Shown here: one piece after another, positions 29,064-37,551 of the stretch
Position numbering within the stretch: the stretch's first letter is position 1
Layout: the number at the start of each line of letters is the position of its first letter
Assembly (NCBI RefSeq): GCF_000986865.1
Contig: NZ_LAVS01000009.1
Location: 43,677 to 107,676, forward strand
From: Rheinheimera mesophila
Lineage (GTDB): Bacteria; Pseudomonadota; Gammaproteobacteria; Enterobacterales; Alteromonadaceae
Length of the DNA stretch: 64,000 bases
Direction of reading: 5' to 3'
Translations under genes and position numbers: made by a program
The notes under the pieces: generated by a model
What the model was told of the DNA's origin: nothing
The model's input: only the letters and a program-made list of their open reading frames with translations
Databases searched by the model: none

Positions 29064-29702
29064 ATGCTTTTGCATAGCAGCACTTTGACTCAGTGGATGC
29101 TGTCCGTGATGATTATTCGTACTTTTTCTACCCTGCAGTGGGGGATGCTGATTTTTTTGATCGTCCTGATCCTGTTGCAGCTTTTGCCAGAGAGCTTGCG
29201 TTCGCTACTGGAGTTTCACAGAGCTGAACCTGCACAGCTCTGGCGTGCCTTGACCGGACATCTATTGCACAGCAACCACTGGCATTTACTGATGAATCTG
29301 GTGGCTTTACTGCTCATGCTGGTGCTGCACCAGCACTACTACAGCCTGAGATCTTTTGCCTTAGTCTTTGTTTCAGGCTGCGTCGGCATCAGTCTGCTGT
29401 TATACCTGTACAGCCCGGATATCCAGATTTATGTCGGGTTATCAGGCTGGTTGCATTGTTTTATCACAGTGGGTGCTTTGCTGGATATCAAACACAAGAT
29501 GCACTCCGGCTGGCTGATTTTGCTGGGGGTAGTGGCCAAAGTCGCCTACGAGCAGTGGCAAGGGCCAGATACAGAACTGGCCGCGCTGATAGAGGCTCAT
29601 GTGGCGATAGACGCTCATTTGTATGGCGTGATCTGTGGTCTGGTGCTTGGATTTGGCTGTTTGATTAGCGCAATGCCTGCCAAAAATCAGCCGCAGCAGT
29701 AA
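29064..29702 (+). CDS. rrtA: Rhombosortase
   Basis: A compact rhomboid protease of about 212 residues with roughly six hydrophobic segments. The rhomboid loop LTGHLLHSNHWHLLMN is present, the catalytic serine is Ser127 in YVGLSGWLH, and the catalytic histidine is His185 in DAHLYG. This short form with GLSG.LH and a late HLYG matches rhombosortases, which cut the GlyGly-CTERM C-terminal sorting tail of secreted proteins, usually type II secretion substrates. The frame is open from 28830, but that part overlaps ggt; starts at 29016, 29064 or 29109 are possible, and 29064 has a modest GAAG upstream. No GlyGly-CTERM protein is visible in the window. Its 3' end overlaps the convergent pseudouridine synthase by 38 bases. 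Confidence 0.85.
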   Translation: MLLHSSTLTQWMLSVMIIRTFSTLQWGMLIFLIVLILLQLLPESLRSLLEFHRAEPAQLWRALTGHLLHSNHWHLLMNLVALLLMLVLHQHYYSLRSFALVFVSGCVGISLLLYLYSPDIQIYVGLSGWLHCFITVGALLDIKHKMHSGWLILLGVVAKVAYEQWQGPDTELAALIEAHVAIDAHLYGVICGLVLGFGCLISAMPAKNQPQQ

Positions 29703-30351
29703 AGCTCATCCAATCCCCGCTCTGTGGATGAGTAAACTGCAGTTGAGCCGCATGCAACATTAAACGCTGACTTTGCTGTTGCTGCGCCGGGTTTGCGTAA
29801 AACGGGTCGCCCAGAATCGCATGCCCTATGCTTTGCATGTGCAGGCGCAATTGGTGCGAGCGTCCTGTCACTGGCTCCAATTGCACTAAAGATGCCTGAT
29901 AGTCGGGCAACACCTCAAGCACAGTATAGTGAGTGACGGACGCCTTACCGTCCTGGCATATTTTATACAGAGGCCTGTTGTCCCTATCGGCCGCTATCGC
30001 TTTGTCCACTGTGCCAGAACTGGGCTTTGGCACACCGGAGACCACAGCCTGATACAGTTTTTTTGTCCCCCGGCTTTGAAACTCTTTGCTGAGGGTCGAC
30101 AAGGCCTGTTTGGTTAAAGGCAACACCAGTAGCCCTGAGGTATCATAATCCAGCCGATGCACAACAGCAGCGCTCGGGAACTGCTGCTGGACACGGCTTA
30201 TCAGACAATCCTGATTTTGTGGGTGACGCCCAGGTACAGTGAGTAAATGTGCGGGTTTATTCACCACCAGCAGAAATTCGTCCTGATGGACGACAGTCCA
30301 GGCCTCTGTTGTGGCGGGTAAAATCGCCAAATCATCAATAGCAGTATTCAT
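29665..30351 (-). CDS. RluA family pseudouridine synthase (paralogue 1)
   Basis: A protein of about 228 residues that isomerises uridine to pseudouridine in RNA. The catalytic motif HRLDYDTSG contains the essential Asp; LLVVNKPAHLLTVPG and VTGRSHQLRLHMQSIGHAILGDPFY are the other family blocks. There is no S4 domain, so it is of the RluA/TruC group. The ATG at 30351 fits the family N-terminus; a TTG at 30372 is the alternative, and neither has a strong ribosome binding site. It is divergently placed next to a second RluA-like gene, and its target position is unknown. Confidence 0.9.
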   Translation of the reverse strand: MNTAIDDLAILPATTEAWTVVHQDEFLLVVNKPAHLLTVPGRHPQNQDCLISRVQQQFPSAAVVHRLDYDTSGLLVLPLTKQALSTLSKEFQSRGTKKLYQAVVSGVPKPSSGTVDKAIAADRDNRPLYKICQDGKASVTHYTVLEVLPDYQASLVQLEPVTGRSHQLRLHMQSIGHAILGDPFYANPAQQQQSQRLMLHAAQLQFTHPQSGDWMSFTAAADFWQALR

Positions 30352-30456
30352 CGACCAAATAACTAGATACAAAGTAATCGCTAGTATGCCAGAATTAGCA
30401 ACAGAACTGCAGTAGCTAAATCAGTGCTAACTCCGGCTATAACGAAGAGTAAGTGG

Positions 30457-31116
30457 ATGCAAAGACCTTTTGTGTATAACCCACCAGCCGAGCCGTGGCT
30501 GGACGTTTTATATCTGGATAAAGACATTCTGGTGGTCAATAAACCCAGTGGATTATTAACCAATCCCGGGCGCACTGAGCACATGCAGGACAGCCTGTTA
30601 AGCCGTGTTCAACAGCAGTTTCCGCTGGCTCAGTTGGTGCATCGGCTGGATCTGAGTACCTCAGGTTTAGTGGTCTTCGCTCTGCGTCGTAAAGCGGAAG
30701 CGGCGCTGAAACAACAATTCGCCTCACGTTCGGTAAAAAAAATCTACCGTGCCAGAGTCTGGGGAGAAATTGCGGAGCAAGGCATGGTCAATGCCGCCCT
30801 GATTGCCGATCCAACCCAGCCGCCGCTGCAAAAAATTTGTCAGAAAACAGGTAAAGCAGCGTTAACTTATTTTCAGCGCTTAAGTTTTGACGGTCAAAGC
30901 AGTTTGGTGGAGCTCAGACCTGTAACAGGTCGTTCGCATCAATTGCGGGTGCATATGCAAAGCCTGGGACATCCTATATTGGGTGATGCGTTTTATGCGC
31001 ATGACGACGCCTATGCCGCTGCGCCGCGTTTATTATTACAGGCGCTGTGTTTAGAAGTGTATCAGCCTTATTCATCGCAACTATTGCGATTTGAACTCGA
31101 ACCGGATTTTGATTAA
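30457..31116 (+). CDS. rluA: RluA family pseudouridine synthase (paralogue 2, RluA-like)
   Basis: A 219-residue pseudouridine synthase. The N-terminus (FVYNPPAEPWLDVLYLDKDILVVNKPSGLL) closely follows E. coli RluA, and the catalytic motif is HRLDLSTSG. VTGRSHQLRVHMQSLGHPILGDAFY is intact. E. coli RluA modifies U746 of 23S rRNA and U32 of several tRNAs; the same role is likely. The ATG at 30457 is chosen over the upstream start at 30424 because it matches the family N-terminus and has AAGAG upstream. It is divergent from paralogue 1 and ends in a hairpin terminator. Confidence 0.92.
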   Translation: MQRPFVYNPPAEPWLDVLYLDKDILVVNKPSGLLTNPGRTEHMQDSLLSRVQQQFPLAQLVHRLDLSTSGLVVFALRRKAEAALKQQFASRSVKKIYRARVWGEIAEQGMVNAALIADPTQPPLQKICQKTGKAALTYFQRLSFDGQSSLVELRPVTGRSHQLRVHMQSLGHPILGDAFYAHDDAYAAAPRLLLQALCLEVYQPYSSQLLRFELEPDFD

Positions 31117-31122
31117 GTAAAA

Positions 31123-31148
31123 ATGGGGTCAACTGACCCCATCTTTAT
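31123..31148 (+). terminator. Hairpin after rluA (ATGGGGTC / GACCCCAT)
   Basis: A perfect 8-bp stem with loop AACT, followed by CTTTAT, seven bases after the rluA stop and shortly before the convergent S9 peptidase stop. Its GGGGTCA...TGACCCC core is shared with the much longer hairpin at 54217-54259. Confidence 0.7.
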
Positions 31149-31161
31149 AGGTATTGCTCTG

Positions 31162-33615
31162 TTACAGCTCTTGTTCGAATAGTCTGAGGATACGTTTGTA
31201 TTCATCCAACCAGCTACTTGGCTGACGGAAACCATGAGGTTCTACCGGATAAATAGCCGTCTCGAAATTGGCATTCTCATGCTCAATTAAACGCTGAACC
31301 AGACGCACAACGTCCTGAAAGAATACGTTGTCGTCCACCATAGGCGCGTTAATCAACAATTTGCCTTTCAAACCTTCAGTGAAGTAAATCGGCGAGCTGC
31401 GACGATAAGCGATAGGATCAACATCTGGCGTGTTCAGAATGTTTGAAGTGTAACCATGATTGTAATAAGCCCAGTCACTGACAGGACGAAGCGCAGCGCC
31501 CGCTTTAAACAAATCCGGTTGGGTAAACAGCGCCATAAAGGTCATAAAACCACCATAAGAGCCGCCATAGGTACCGATACGTTTTTCATCGACATGGGCA
31601 TTAGCAACCAGATACTTCACTCCGTCTACTAAATCCTGAGTCTCTGGCGTGCCCATTTGTCGGTAAATGGCGGTGCGCCAGTCACGACCGTAGCCTTTTG
31701 AGGCGCGATAGTCCATATCCAGTACCACATAACCTTTTTGGATCAACAGATTATGGAACAGATACTCACGGAAATAACCCGACCAGCCTAAATCACTGTT
31801 TTGTAAATAACCTGCACCGTGATTAAAAATCACAGCACGGCGTTTTTCGCCTTGCTGATAATTTTCCGGCAAATAAAGTTTAGCAAACACAGGCTGTTTG
31901 CCATGACTGGACGGCACCGCAACCACTTGTGGAGCCGCCAGATTTAATGCGGACAACTCTTTAGAAACGGTATAGGTTAAGCGGGTCACTTTTGCTTTGG
32001 GTTTGTTGTCCATCAAGTACAACTCTGGTGGAGTCACAGAGTTAGACCAGGTCAGCAGCAACTTGTTTTCATCTGGCGATAACTGATAATCGGCTGAGCC
32101 TTTCAAAGCGGTCATCTGCTCGAGCTGACCGTTGCTTAATGCCACACGATAAATTTCATAGATACCAGGATGGCTGACGTTGCCTTTAAAATACAGATAC
32201 TGATCATTGTTCGATAGCCGTGGATTACTGACTTCAAAAGTACCGGCCGTCAGCTTTTTCGCCTCACCGTTCAAAGCTTTAACGTATAAATGGGCATAGC
32301 CTGACTCTTCTGACAGATAATACAAACTCTCTTTTTGACTTAACCAGCCAAAGTCGTTGAAGCTGTAGTTGATCCAGGCATCATCATGCAAACGGTGCTG
32401 ACTGACCAGACGCTTCTTGGCAAAATCGACAGTTGCCAGCCAACGGTCTTTGTTGTCCCAGGCTTTGAGCATAACCGCAACCTGTGACCCCGAATTGTGC
32501 CACTGGATAGCCGACTGGTCCCAACTCCAGTCGTTAATCAGTTCAATGGCGCGTGGCGCTTTTTTCGACTGATAGGTTTTGCCCTGCGCTTTGGCATTTT
32601 CAGCTTTTACCGCAGCTAATACATCTTCATCAAAGCCTGGCAAGGTATCAAACTTCAGCTCTGTGACGTGTTGAGTGTTGACATCCACCAAAAAAAGCTG
32701 ATGGGATTGAGGTTTTTGATCGGCAACACGACGACGCACTTCTTCTGCGGCTATCTGGCCTGAGGCAGTGATATAGTTTGGCATAATGTCGGTTTTATCC
32801 CGCCATTCGCTTTTATCTGCCAGAGCAACCAGCATTTTATCGCCTTTAGGAGACAAACTGGCTGCCGCTATACGTTTAGTTTTATCCAGATACACCGCAG
32901 GCTGAGCCACGGCAGGACTTTGGGCCGCCAGCAACTGCTGCTGTTCAAATCGTTCTGTATTATTTTTATGTGTCAGGGCGACAAACTCAATCAGCTTGTG
33001 TTGCTCCTGTGCCAGATAAGAGTCGGCGACTTTGGGTGCCACAGGCTTATCTGCATTTTTAAGGGTCACCAGTTCAGTCAGTGCACCGGTGGTTAAATCC
33101 AACACCTGATAAGTCCAGCCAGAGCGAAATACCAATCGACCATCAGCTAAAAACTGTACCTGATCGTAACGGCTCGAGCTGCGGGTAACTTGTGTCAGCT
33201 TGCCCTGATGCTTGACAAAAACCTGGCCTTCAAACAGATAAGCCAACGACTTACCATCCTGACTATAAACCCTGTGCGCTGAGCCCATTAAATGCCAGTC
33301 GGCCATAGGCACAGCCGTTGCCACAGCGCCCTGCTCTGCTTTTACACTGTACCAGTCGCGGATCTCTGACCCCTGGCGCTTTTGCTGGAAATACAACTGA
33401 CTGTTGTCATCAGCCCAATACGCGCCCTCAGCCGGCCGGCCTAACCAATCCGGATCGGCCATGATCTGCTCCAGCGTCAAAGGCGCATGGGCCGGGTTTT
33501 CCGGCGCTTTGACACTGACAGGACTGAGTTGATAGGTTTGGGGTTCTGCCGCAGCGGCGGAACCGATAAAACTTGCTGCGACAAAAGCCGCGATTAACCA
33601 TGGTTTTGTTTTCAT
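31162..33615 (-). CDS. Exported S9 family peptidase (dipeptidyl peptidase IV / acylaminoacyl type)
   Basis: An 817-residue serine peptidase. A signal peptide (about residues 1-23, ending AAAAEP) is followed by a long beta-propeller and a C-terminal alpha/beta-hydrolase. The nucleophile is Ser686 in GGSYGGFMT; the Asp lies in INAPMVDDNV and the His in VEPHGFRQPSSW, so the triad looks complete. It is probably periplasmic and acts on oligopeptides. It is not homologous over its full length to the S9 peptidase at 7874-9895; the propeller is longer and different. It is a single gene with no partner next to it. Confidence 0.9.
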   Translation of the reverse strand: MKTKPWLIAAFVAASFIGSAAAAEPQTYQLSPVSVKAPENPAHAPLTLEQIMADPDWLGRPAEGAYWADDNSQLYFQQKRQGSEIRDWYSVKAEQGAVATAVPMADWHLMGSAHRVYSQDGKSLAYLFEGQVFVKHQGKLTQVTRSSSRYDQVQFLADGRLVFRSGWTYQVLDLTTGALTELVTLKNADKPVAPKVADSYLAQEQHKLIEFVALTHKNNTERFEQQQLLAAQSPAVAQPAVYLDKTKRIAAASLSPKGDKMLVALADKSEWRDKTDIMPNYITASGQIAAEEVRRRVADQKPQSHQLFLVDVNTQHVTELKFDTLPGFDEDVLAAVKAENAKAQGKTYQSKKAPRAIELINDWSWDQSAIQWHNSGSQVAVMLKAWDNKDRWLATVDFAKKRLVSQHRLHDDAWINYSFNDFGWLSQKESLYYLSEESGYAHLYVKALNGEAKKLTAGTFEVSNPRLSNNDQYLYFKGNVSHPGIYEIYRVALSNGQLEQMTALKGSADYQLSPDENKLLLTWSNSVTPPELYLMDNKPKAKVTRLTYTVSKELSALNLAAPQVVAVPSSHGKQPVFAKLYLPENYQQGEKRRAVIFNHGAGYLQNSDLGWSGYFREYLFHNLLIQKGYVVLDMDYRASKGYGRDWRTAIYRQMGTPETQDLVDGVKYLVANAHVDEKRIGTYGGSYGGFMTFMALFTQPDLFKAGAALRPVSDWAYYNHGYTSNILNTPDVDPIAYRRSSPIYFTEGLKGKLLINAPMVDDNVFFQDVVRLVQRLIEHENANFETAIYPVEPHGFRQPSSWLDEYKRILRLFEQEL

Positions 33616-33740
33616 TGCGATGCTTTTTTAATGGTGGTTGTCGGCTCTTTATACAAAGAAATCAGCAAAAGACCAAGAGCGGCCAATACGGCTTAGGTTT
33701 AATGGTGGCTGACAGGCGACAAGCGGTATCAGGGGGTAAC

Positions 33741-33769
33741 AAAAGGCCTGCGAAAAAATTACGCAGGCC
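33741..33769 (-). terminator. Terminator after the EF-hand membrane protein gene
   Basis: A perfect 8-bp stem (GGCCTGCG / CGCAGGCC, 9-base loop) is followed on the minus strand by TTTTG, 29 bases after the stop of the gene at 33798. Confidence 0.75.
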
Positions 33770-33797
33770 AGTACAGCACTTCAGTCAAGTACTCCGC

Positions 33798-35972
33798 TTA
33801 GTTTAGTCTGAACCACCAGAATACTCCGGCCGCAATCAGTACCAACAGCAGAACGACCAGACTGCCCCAGGGACGTTTTTTCTCAGCAAAAGGGTCTGCT
33901 AAGCTGCGTTTGGCTCCGGCTGGTAAACGGGCTAGACCTGTTAAAGCAGCGCCAAAAGGTACATTAATTTTAGCTCTGGTATTTACAGCCCAGCCATTGG
34001 CATCCAGCAAAGGGCCCAGATTACGCCGACGTAAGGTCAAGAAGGCCATCAACATCGAAGGACCAGAGATCAGCAGTAATAGTCCGAGGATCACCAGAGG
34101 AATTTGCCACCAGAGCAACGAGAATAATCCGGACACTACGGCAGCGAGTGCCGTACCAATAGCCCCCACTGCTAAGCCCATAGCGGCAAAAATACCGGCA
34201 AATTTGGCAATATCAAAACCCGCCACTACCGTTGGAGCCGAGGCTGGTGCCGCCGGAGCGGCTGCGGCGCTGGTCACTCCGCTGGTCGTTTTAGCTTCTA
34301 TATCTTTATCGCGTGAGGCGGCAAATTTTTGTAGCTGAGCTTCAATAAAAGCCGCCACTCTTTTGTACGGCGACCAAAACGCCTGACCAATACTGACCGG
34401 CTGCACCACCACTTTAGTCACCATAGCCCGCCAATCCCGGCCTTCTCTGTCGTAAAACACACCATTGCGGCCAGGTACCATCAGCTCATCGACATCGCCA
34501 CCTGTTAAAGCGGCCACAATCTGTAACGGCGCTTCACCTTGACGCTCACAGGTGCAATACACCAGATAACAGCCACTAAAAGGTGCCATAGTGGCATGAC
34601 GAGCCATATCAGAGACTTTGAGTACCAGCTCGCAACTGCGTTGATCTAAAAACAAGGTACCAGCCTGAAAAATGGCTTTGTGTTTGCTTTGATAAAAATC
34701 GCTTAATGACACAAAGTTACGCAGTAACGTTACTAAATCACGCTGGTAACGAACCAATTTTTCTACAGCATCGAGGTTATCAGCAAACACAGAAGCCGCA
34801 AGATCCTGAGTAATCAGCGCCTCCAGGCCTGCTTTACCGTCCCCGGAGACAATAGCTTTTAATCGCTCAGCGTCCAGTTGATGCACGCTGCAGTCTGGTT
34901 TAGCCAGTTGCCACAGACGCCACGACTCCAGTTGCTGACAAATGTGTTGCCACTGTTGCAACGTTAAATGGCTGATGTTTTGTTTGCCGTCTGCACCCAG
35001 TAAAGGCTCAACAACCTTTTGTTTAAAGTCTGTCATGGCACTGGTCCAGGCCGGATTCATGCCCCCCTCGAGAGGTAAAGGTGCACCTGCAGCAACAGCC
35101 GCCAGTGGCAAAGCGGCAACCTCGGGATCTGTGCTGCTGATCGCTTTGTTTGCCAGAACCTCATACAGAGTCACAGCAGGATTTAACGCATCTGAGGCTC
35201 TGTGATCAAAAGCAGCCAATTGGCAGCGAACAAAAAAGTCATCGACTTTCGCCTTGACGGCCTCAAAAGCAACCACAGCTTCTGCAGTTTTTTCACCCAA
35301 AGGACAAAAAAGTGGGTCGGCAGAGCCACCTGCCGCATGCCAGTCGACAACGGCTGTCGCCTGCTGATAAAAGGCCTCCAGGCTCTCACTGTTGATACCT
35401 TCGGCACCACTGCGATCGAGCACCCCACCCTGAGTCTGTTTAATTTCAGCAATAAGTTGTATCAACTCAGGATCCGTCGTCAACTCGGAGACCACAACAC
35501 CATCACCATTAAAGTGATGCGGCGAAAACAACAGCGTCATGTCAGCGAAATCTTCAACCTGCAGCGGATCAGCCGGTGTTTTTCCGGCAATGTCCAGTAC
35601 TTTGCGCGCTGCAGCTTTGAGATTGAGTCCTTCCGCATCCTGTTCCGCGATGGCAGCAAGTGGCAGGCCCGGCGCCTGGAACAACAGCTCGGCATCCTGC
35701 AGGCGCTCACAACACCAGCGCACTGCAGCCAAAATTTCCGGCACCCTGATTTGTCCATCACCGTCACTATCTAACAAGGCTGCGGTTCGATGATCAAATT
35801 CAAGACCAGTGGTGGGGCAATTTAGTACAGTCCAGAGTTTTGGATCCAGCTCATGCAGGTGCTGTAAGTCTGCTGCACAATCCAAAGCCACCTGGTCAAA
35901 ACCGCCGGAACGAAAAAAACGCCATTTGTGTTGAGATTGAATAGTTGCCAAAGCTTGCTCTCCCTGAGGCAT
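33798..35972 (-). CDS. Large protein of unknown function with an EF-hand and C-terminal membrane helices
   Basis: A 724-residue protein I cannot assign to a named family. Residues 68-79 (DSDGDGQIRVPE) are a canonical 12-residue EF-hand calcium loop, and a degenerate second loop (HFNGDGVVVSEL) follows near residue 155. The long middle part is soluble and mostly helical. Residues about 600-720 contain several hydrophobic stretches (for example SGLFSLLWWQIPLVILGLLLL) and a last helix near the C-terminus. There is no signal peptide, so the body may be cytoplasmic with a C-terminal membrane anchor. The ATG at 35972 has AGGTGA just upstream; a GTG three codons earlier is less likely. It is a lone gene with its own terminator. 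Confidence 0.8.
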   Translation of the reverse strand: MPQGEQALATIQSQHKWRFFRSGGFDQVALDCAADLQHLHELDPKLWTVLNCPTTGLEFDHRTAALLDSDGDGQIRVPEILAAVRWCCERLQDAELLFQAPGLPLAAIAEQDAEGLNLKAAARKVLDIAGKTPADPLQVEDFADMTLLFSPHHFNGDGVVVSELTTDPELIQLIAEIKQTQGGVLDRSGAEGINSESLEAFYQQATAVVDWHAAGGSADPLFCPLGEKTAEAVVAFEAVKAKVDDFFVRCQLAAFDHRASDALNPAVTLYEVLANKAISSTDPEVAALPLAAVAAGAPLPLEGGMNPAWTSAMTDFKQKVVEPLLGADGKQNISHLTLQQWQHICQQLESWRLWQLAKPDCSVHQLDAERLKAIVSGDGKAGLEALITQDLAASVFADNLDAVEKLVRYQRDLVTLLRNFVSLSDFYQSKHKAIFQAGTLFLDQRSCELVLKVSDMARHATMAPFSGCYLVYCTCERQGEAPLQIVAALTGGDVDELMVPGRNGVFYDREGRDWRAMVTKVVVQPVSIGQAFWSPYKRVAAFIEAQLQKFAASRDKDIEAKTTSGVTSAAAAPAAPASAPTVVAGFDIAKFAGIFAAMGLAVGAIGTALAAVVSGLFSLLWWQIPLVILGLLLLISGPSMLMAFLTLRRRNLGPLLDANGWAVNTRAKINVPFGAALTGLARLPAGAKRSLADPFAEKKRPWGSLVVLLLVLIAAGVFWWFRLN

Positions 35973-36060
35973 AAGTTTCACCTAGCATAATTCAAAGACG
36001 ACGCAGATACCAAACTCTATGCAGATAAAGTCTTTAAATAACAACAGAACAGTGAATATA

Positions 36061-36087
36061 AAAAAGGCCACCGAATTGATGGTGGCC
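36061..36087 (-). terminator. Terminator after azoR
   Basis: A 7-bp stem (GGCCACC / GGTGGCC, 8-base loop) is followed on the minus strand by TTTTTTATA, about 45 bases after the azoreductase stop. Confidence 0.8.
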
Positions 36088-36131
36088 AAAGCTTGCGGGA
36101 AGGAGCCCCCTGTTGGAGAAACAGTCTGCGC

Positions 36132-36737
36132 TTAGGCCGCTACAGCAGGTGCCAGCTCAGCAATACGGGCTTTTGCTGCAGTTAAAGCTTTTTCCGCACT
36201 TTCAGGTCCCATATTCAGACCTTCGGCATAAATGAAGTTTAAATCTTTTAAACCAATGAAATTCAGGAAAGCACTGACAAATGGCGTTTGTGAATCCATT
36301 GGCGTTCCCTGATACAATCCACCACGGGTGGCGAAGATAAACACAGGTTTGTCCTGTAACAAACCGACCGGGCCTGTTTCAGTATATTTAAAGGTGATGC
36401 CAGCACGGGCCAGGCGATCAAAATAGGCCTTTAATTGGCTTGGAACACCAAAGTTGTACATAGGCACGCCGATCACTATGGCATCAGCTCGCTGAACTTG
36501 AGCAATGGCACTGTCTGATAATGCGGCTAGTGCTTTTTGCTCCTCGTTGCGATCAGACTCCGGGGTCATCCAGGCGCCAATCTCAGACATCGTCAGGTGC
36601 GGATAACTGTCTTGTACCAGATCCAGTGTTTCAGTGCTGAAACCCGCCGGTAATGAGGCTAAAAACTGCTGGCTTAATTGGGTTGATTGACCTTTATCGC
36701 CGCTGATGGAACTGTTAATAACTAATACGTGTGCCAT
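36132..36737 (-). CDS. azoR: FMN-dependent NADH:quinone oxidoreductase / azoreductase
   Basis: A 201-residue flavodoxin-fold enzyme of the AzoR family that reduces quinones and azo compounds by two-electron transfer from NAD(P)H. Visible features: N-terminal VLVINSSISGDKGQSTQLS (FMN phosphate loop), GVPMYNFGVPSQLKAYFDRL (isoalloxazine contact) and FIFATRGGLYQGTP. Length matches E. coli AzoR (201). It is divergent from the ECF sigma factor gene with a 163-base gap. A place in an oxidative or electrophile stress response is inferred from enzyme type and position. Confidence 0.94.
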   Translation of the reverse strand: MAHVLVINSSISGDKGQSTQLSQQFLASLPAGFSTETLDLVQDSYPHLTMSEIGAWMTPESDRNEEQKALAALSDSAIAQVQRADAIVIGVPMYNFGVPSQLKAYFDRLARAGITFKYTETGPVGLLQDKPVFIFATRGGLYQGTPMDSQTPFVSAFLNFIGLKDLNFIYAEGLNMGPESAEKALTAAKARIAELAPAVAA

Positions 36738-36865
36738 GATAATGTCTCCTGTCGAGTGAATGAGGACAGAATAACTTTAATTTTTTAGATAAAAAATCAG
36801 AATAAATCAGACAAAACATTCTATTTTTTGCACCAATCTAAAAACTAAACCACAGCGTAATTGTT

Positions 36866-36885
36866 TGTATCTCATAAATGATACA
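36866..36885. promoter_or_regulatory. Inverted repeat upstream of the ECF sigma factor gene
   Basis: TGTATC and GATACA form 6-bp inverted arms with an 8-base spacer, 15 bases before the chosen sigma factor start. It could be an operator or a chance match; no known consensus is assigned. Confidence 0.25.
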
Positions 36886-36900
36886 GACAGGATTGGAATA

Positions 36901-37551
36901 ATGTTGGATTCAACATCAGTTCAAAGGCATGATGGTAGCACTTATCAAAGGCCCGGTATTCAAGGATCTATGTCAGTTCAACCACAAGACAATGCGCAGT
37001 GGGAACAAGCTCTTACTTTTATTGCAGTAGATCGCGATAAACGAGCCTATTCACAGTTATTTAGTTATTTCGCACCACGGCTCAAAGCCTTTGGTCTAAA
37101 AATGTTTGGTAACGAGCAGCAGGCCATGGAGATGGTGCAGGATACCATGCTCAATGTATGGCAAAAAGCCAGACTATTCGATGCCAGCCGTGGCTGTGCG
37201 TCGACCTGGATTTTTACCATAGCGCGTAACGTGCGCTTTGACATGTTGCGCAAAAAACAAAGCCGTAAAGACGAATTGAGCGCTGACGACCTATTTTTCG
37301 ACGGCGATTACCCCGAGCAGGAAGGTGTAGACAGTAACGAATGGGATTTGTGGCTGCTGGCTGAAAAAGTAGCGCCCCATTTTGCCAAGTTGCCTCCGGC
37401 ACAACGTGACGTTATGGAAAAAGTGTATTTAGAAGAAAAATCGCATCAGGAAGTATCGGAAGAACTTGCTATACCTTTGGGCACAGTCAAGTCACGTATT
37501 CGCCTTGCGCTAGACAGATTAAGAGAGGCTATTGATGATCCACGCAGTTAA
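36901..37551 (+). CDS. ECF RNA polymerase sigma factor (RpoE/ChrR-associated type)
   Basis: A sigma70-family ECF factor of about 216 residues. Region 2 (YSQLFSYFAPRLKAFGLKMFGNEQQAMEMVQDTMLNVWQ, split here by eye into 2.1-2.2) is followed by SRGCASTWIFTIARNVRFDMLRK (2.3-2.4) and region 4 with LPPAQRDVMEKVYLEEKSHQEVSEELAIPLGTVKSRIRLALDRLR. The start is uncertain: the ATG at 36901 has AGGA upstream, while an ATG at 36970 with AAGGA would give a 193-residue protein nearer the usual ECF length. It overlaps the anti-sigma gene by 17 bases. The ChrR-type partner suggests a response to singlet oxygen or peroxide-like stress, as for Rhodobacter RpoE; this is inferred. Confidence 0.9.
   Translation: MLDSTSVQRHDGSTYQRPGIQGSMSVQPQDNAQWEQALTFIAVDRDKRAYSQLFSYFAPRLKAFGLKMFGNEQQAMEMVQDTMLNVWQKARLFDASRGCASTWIFTIARNVRFDMLRKKQSRKDELSADDLFFDGDYPEQEGVDSNEWDLWLLAEKVAPHFAKLPPAQRDVMEKVYLEEKSHQEVSEELAIPLGTVKSRIRLALDRLREAIDDPRS

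Noticed and set aside
35202..35774. 190-residue plus-strand ORF inside the EF-hand protein gene
   Set aside because: It is antisense to a long coding frame, and its composition looks like a reverse-frame shadow. No known domain is visible.
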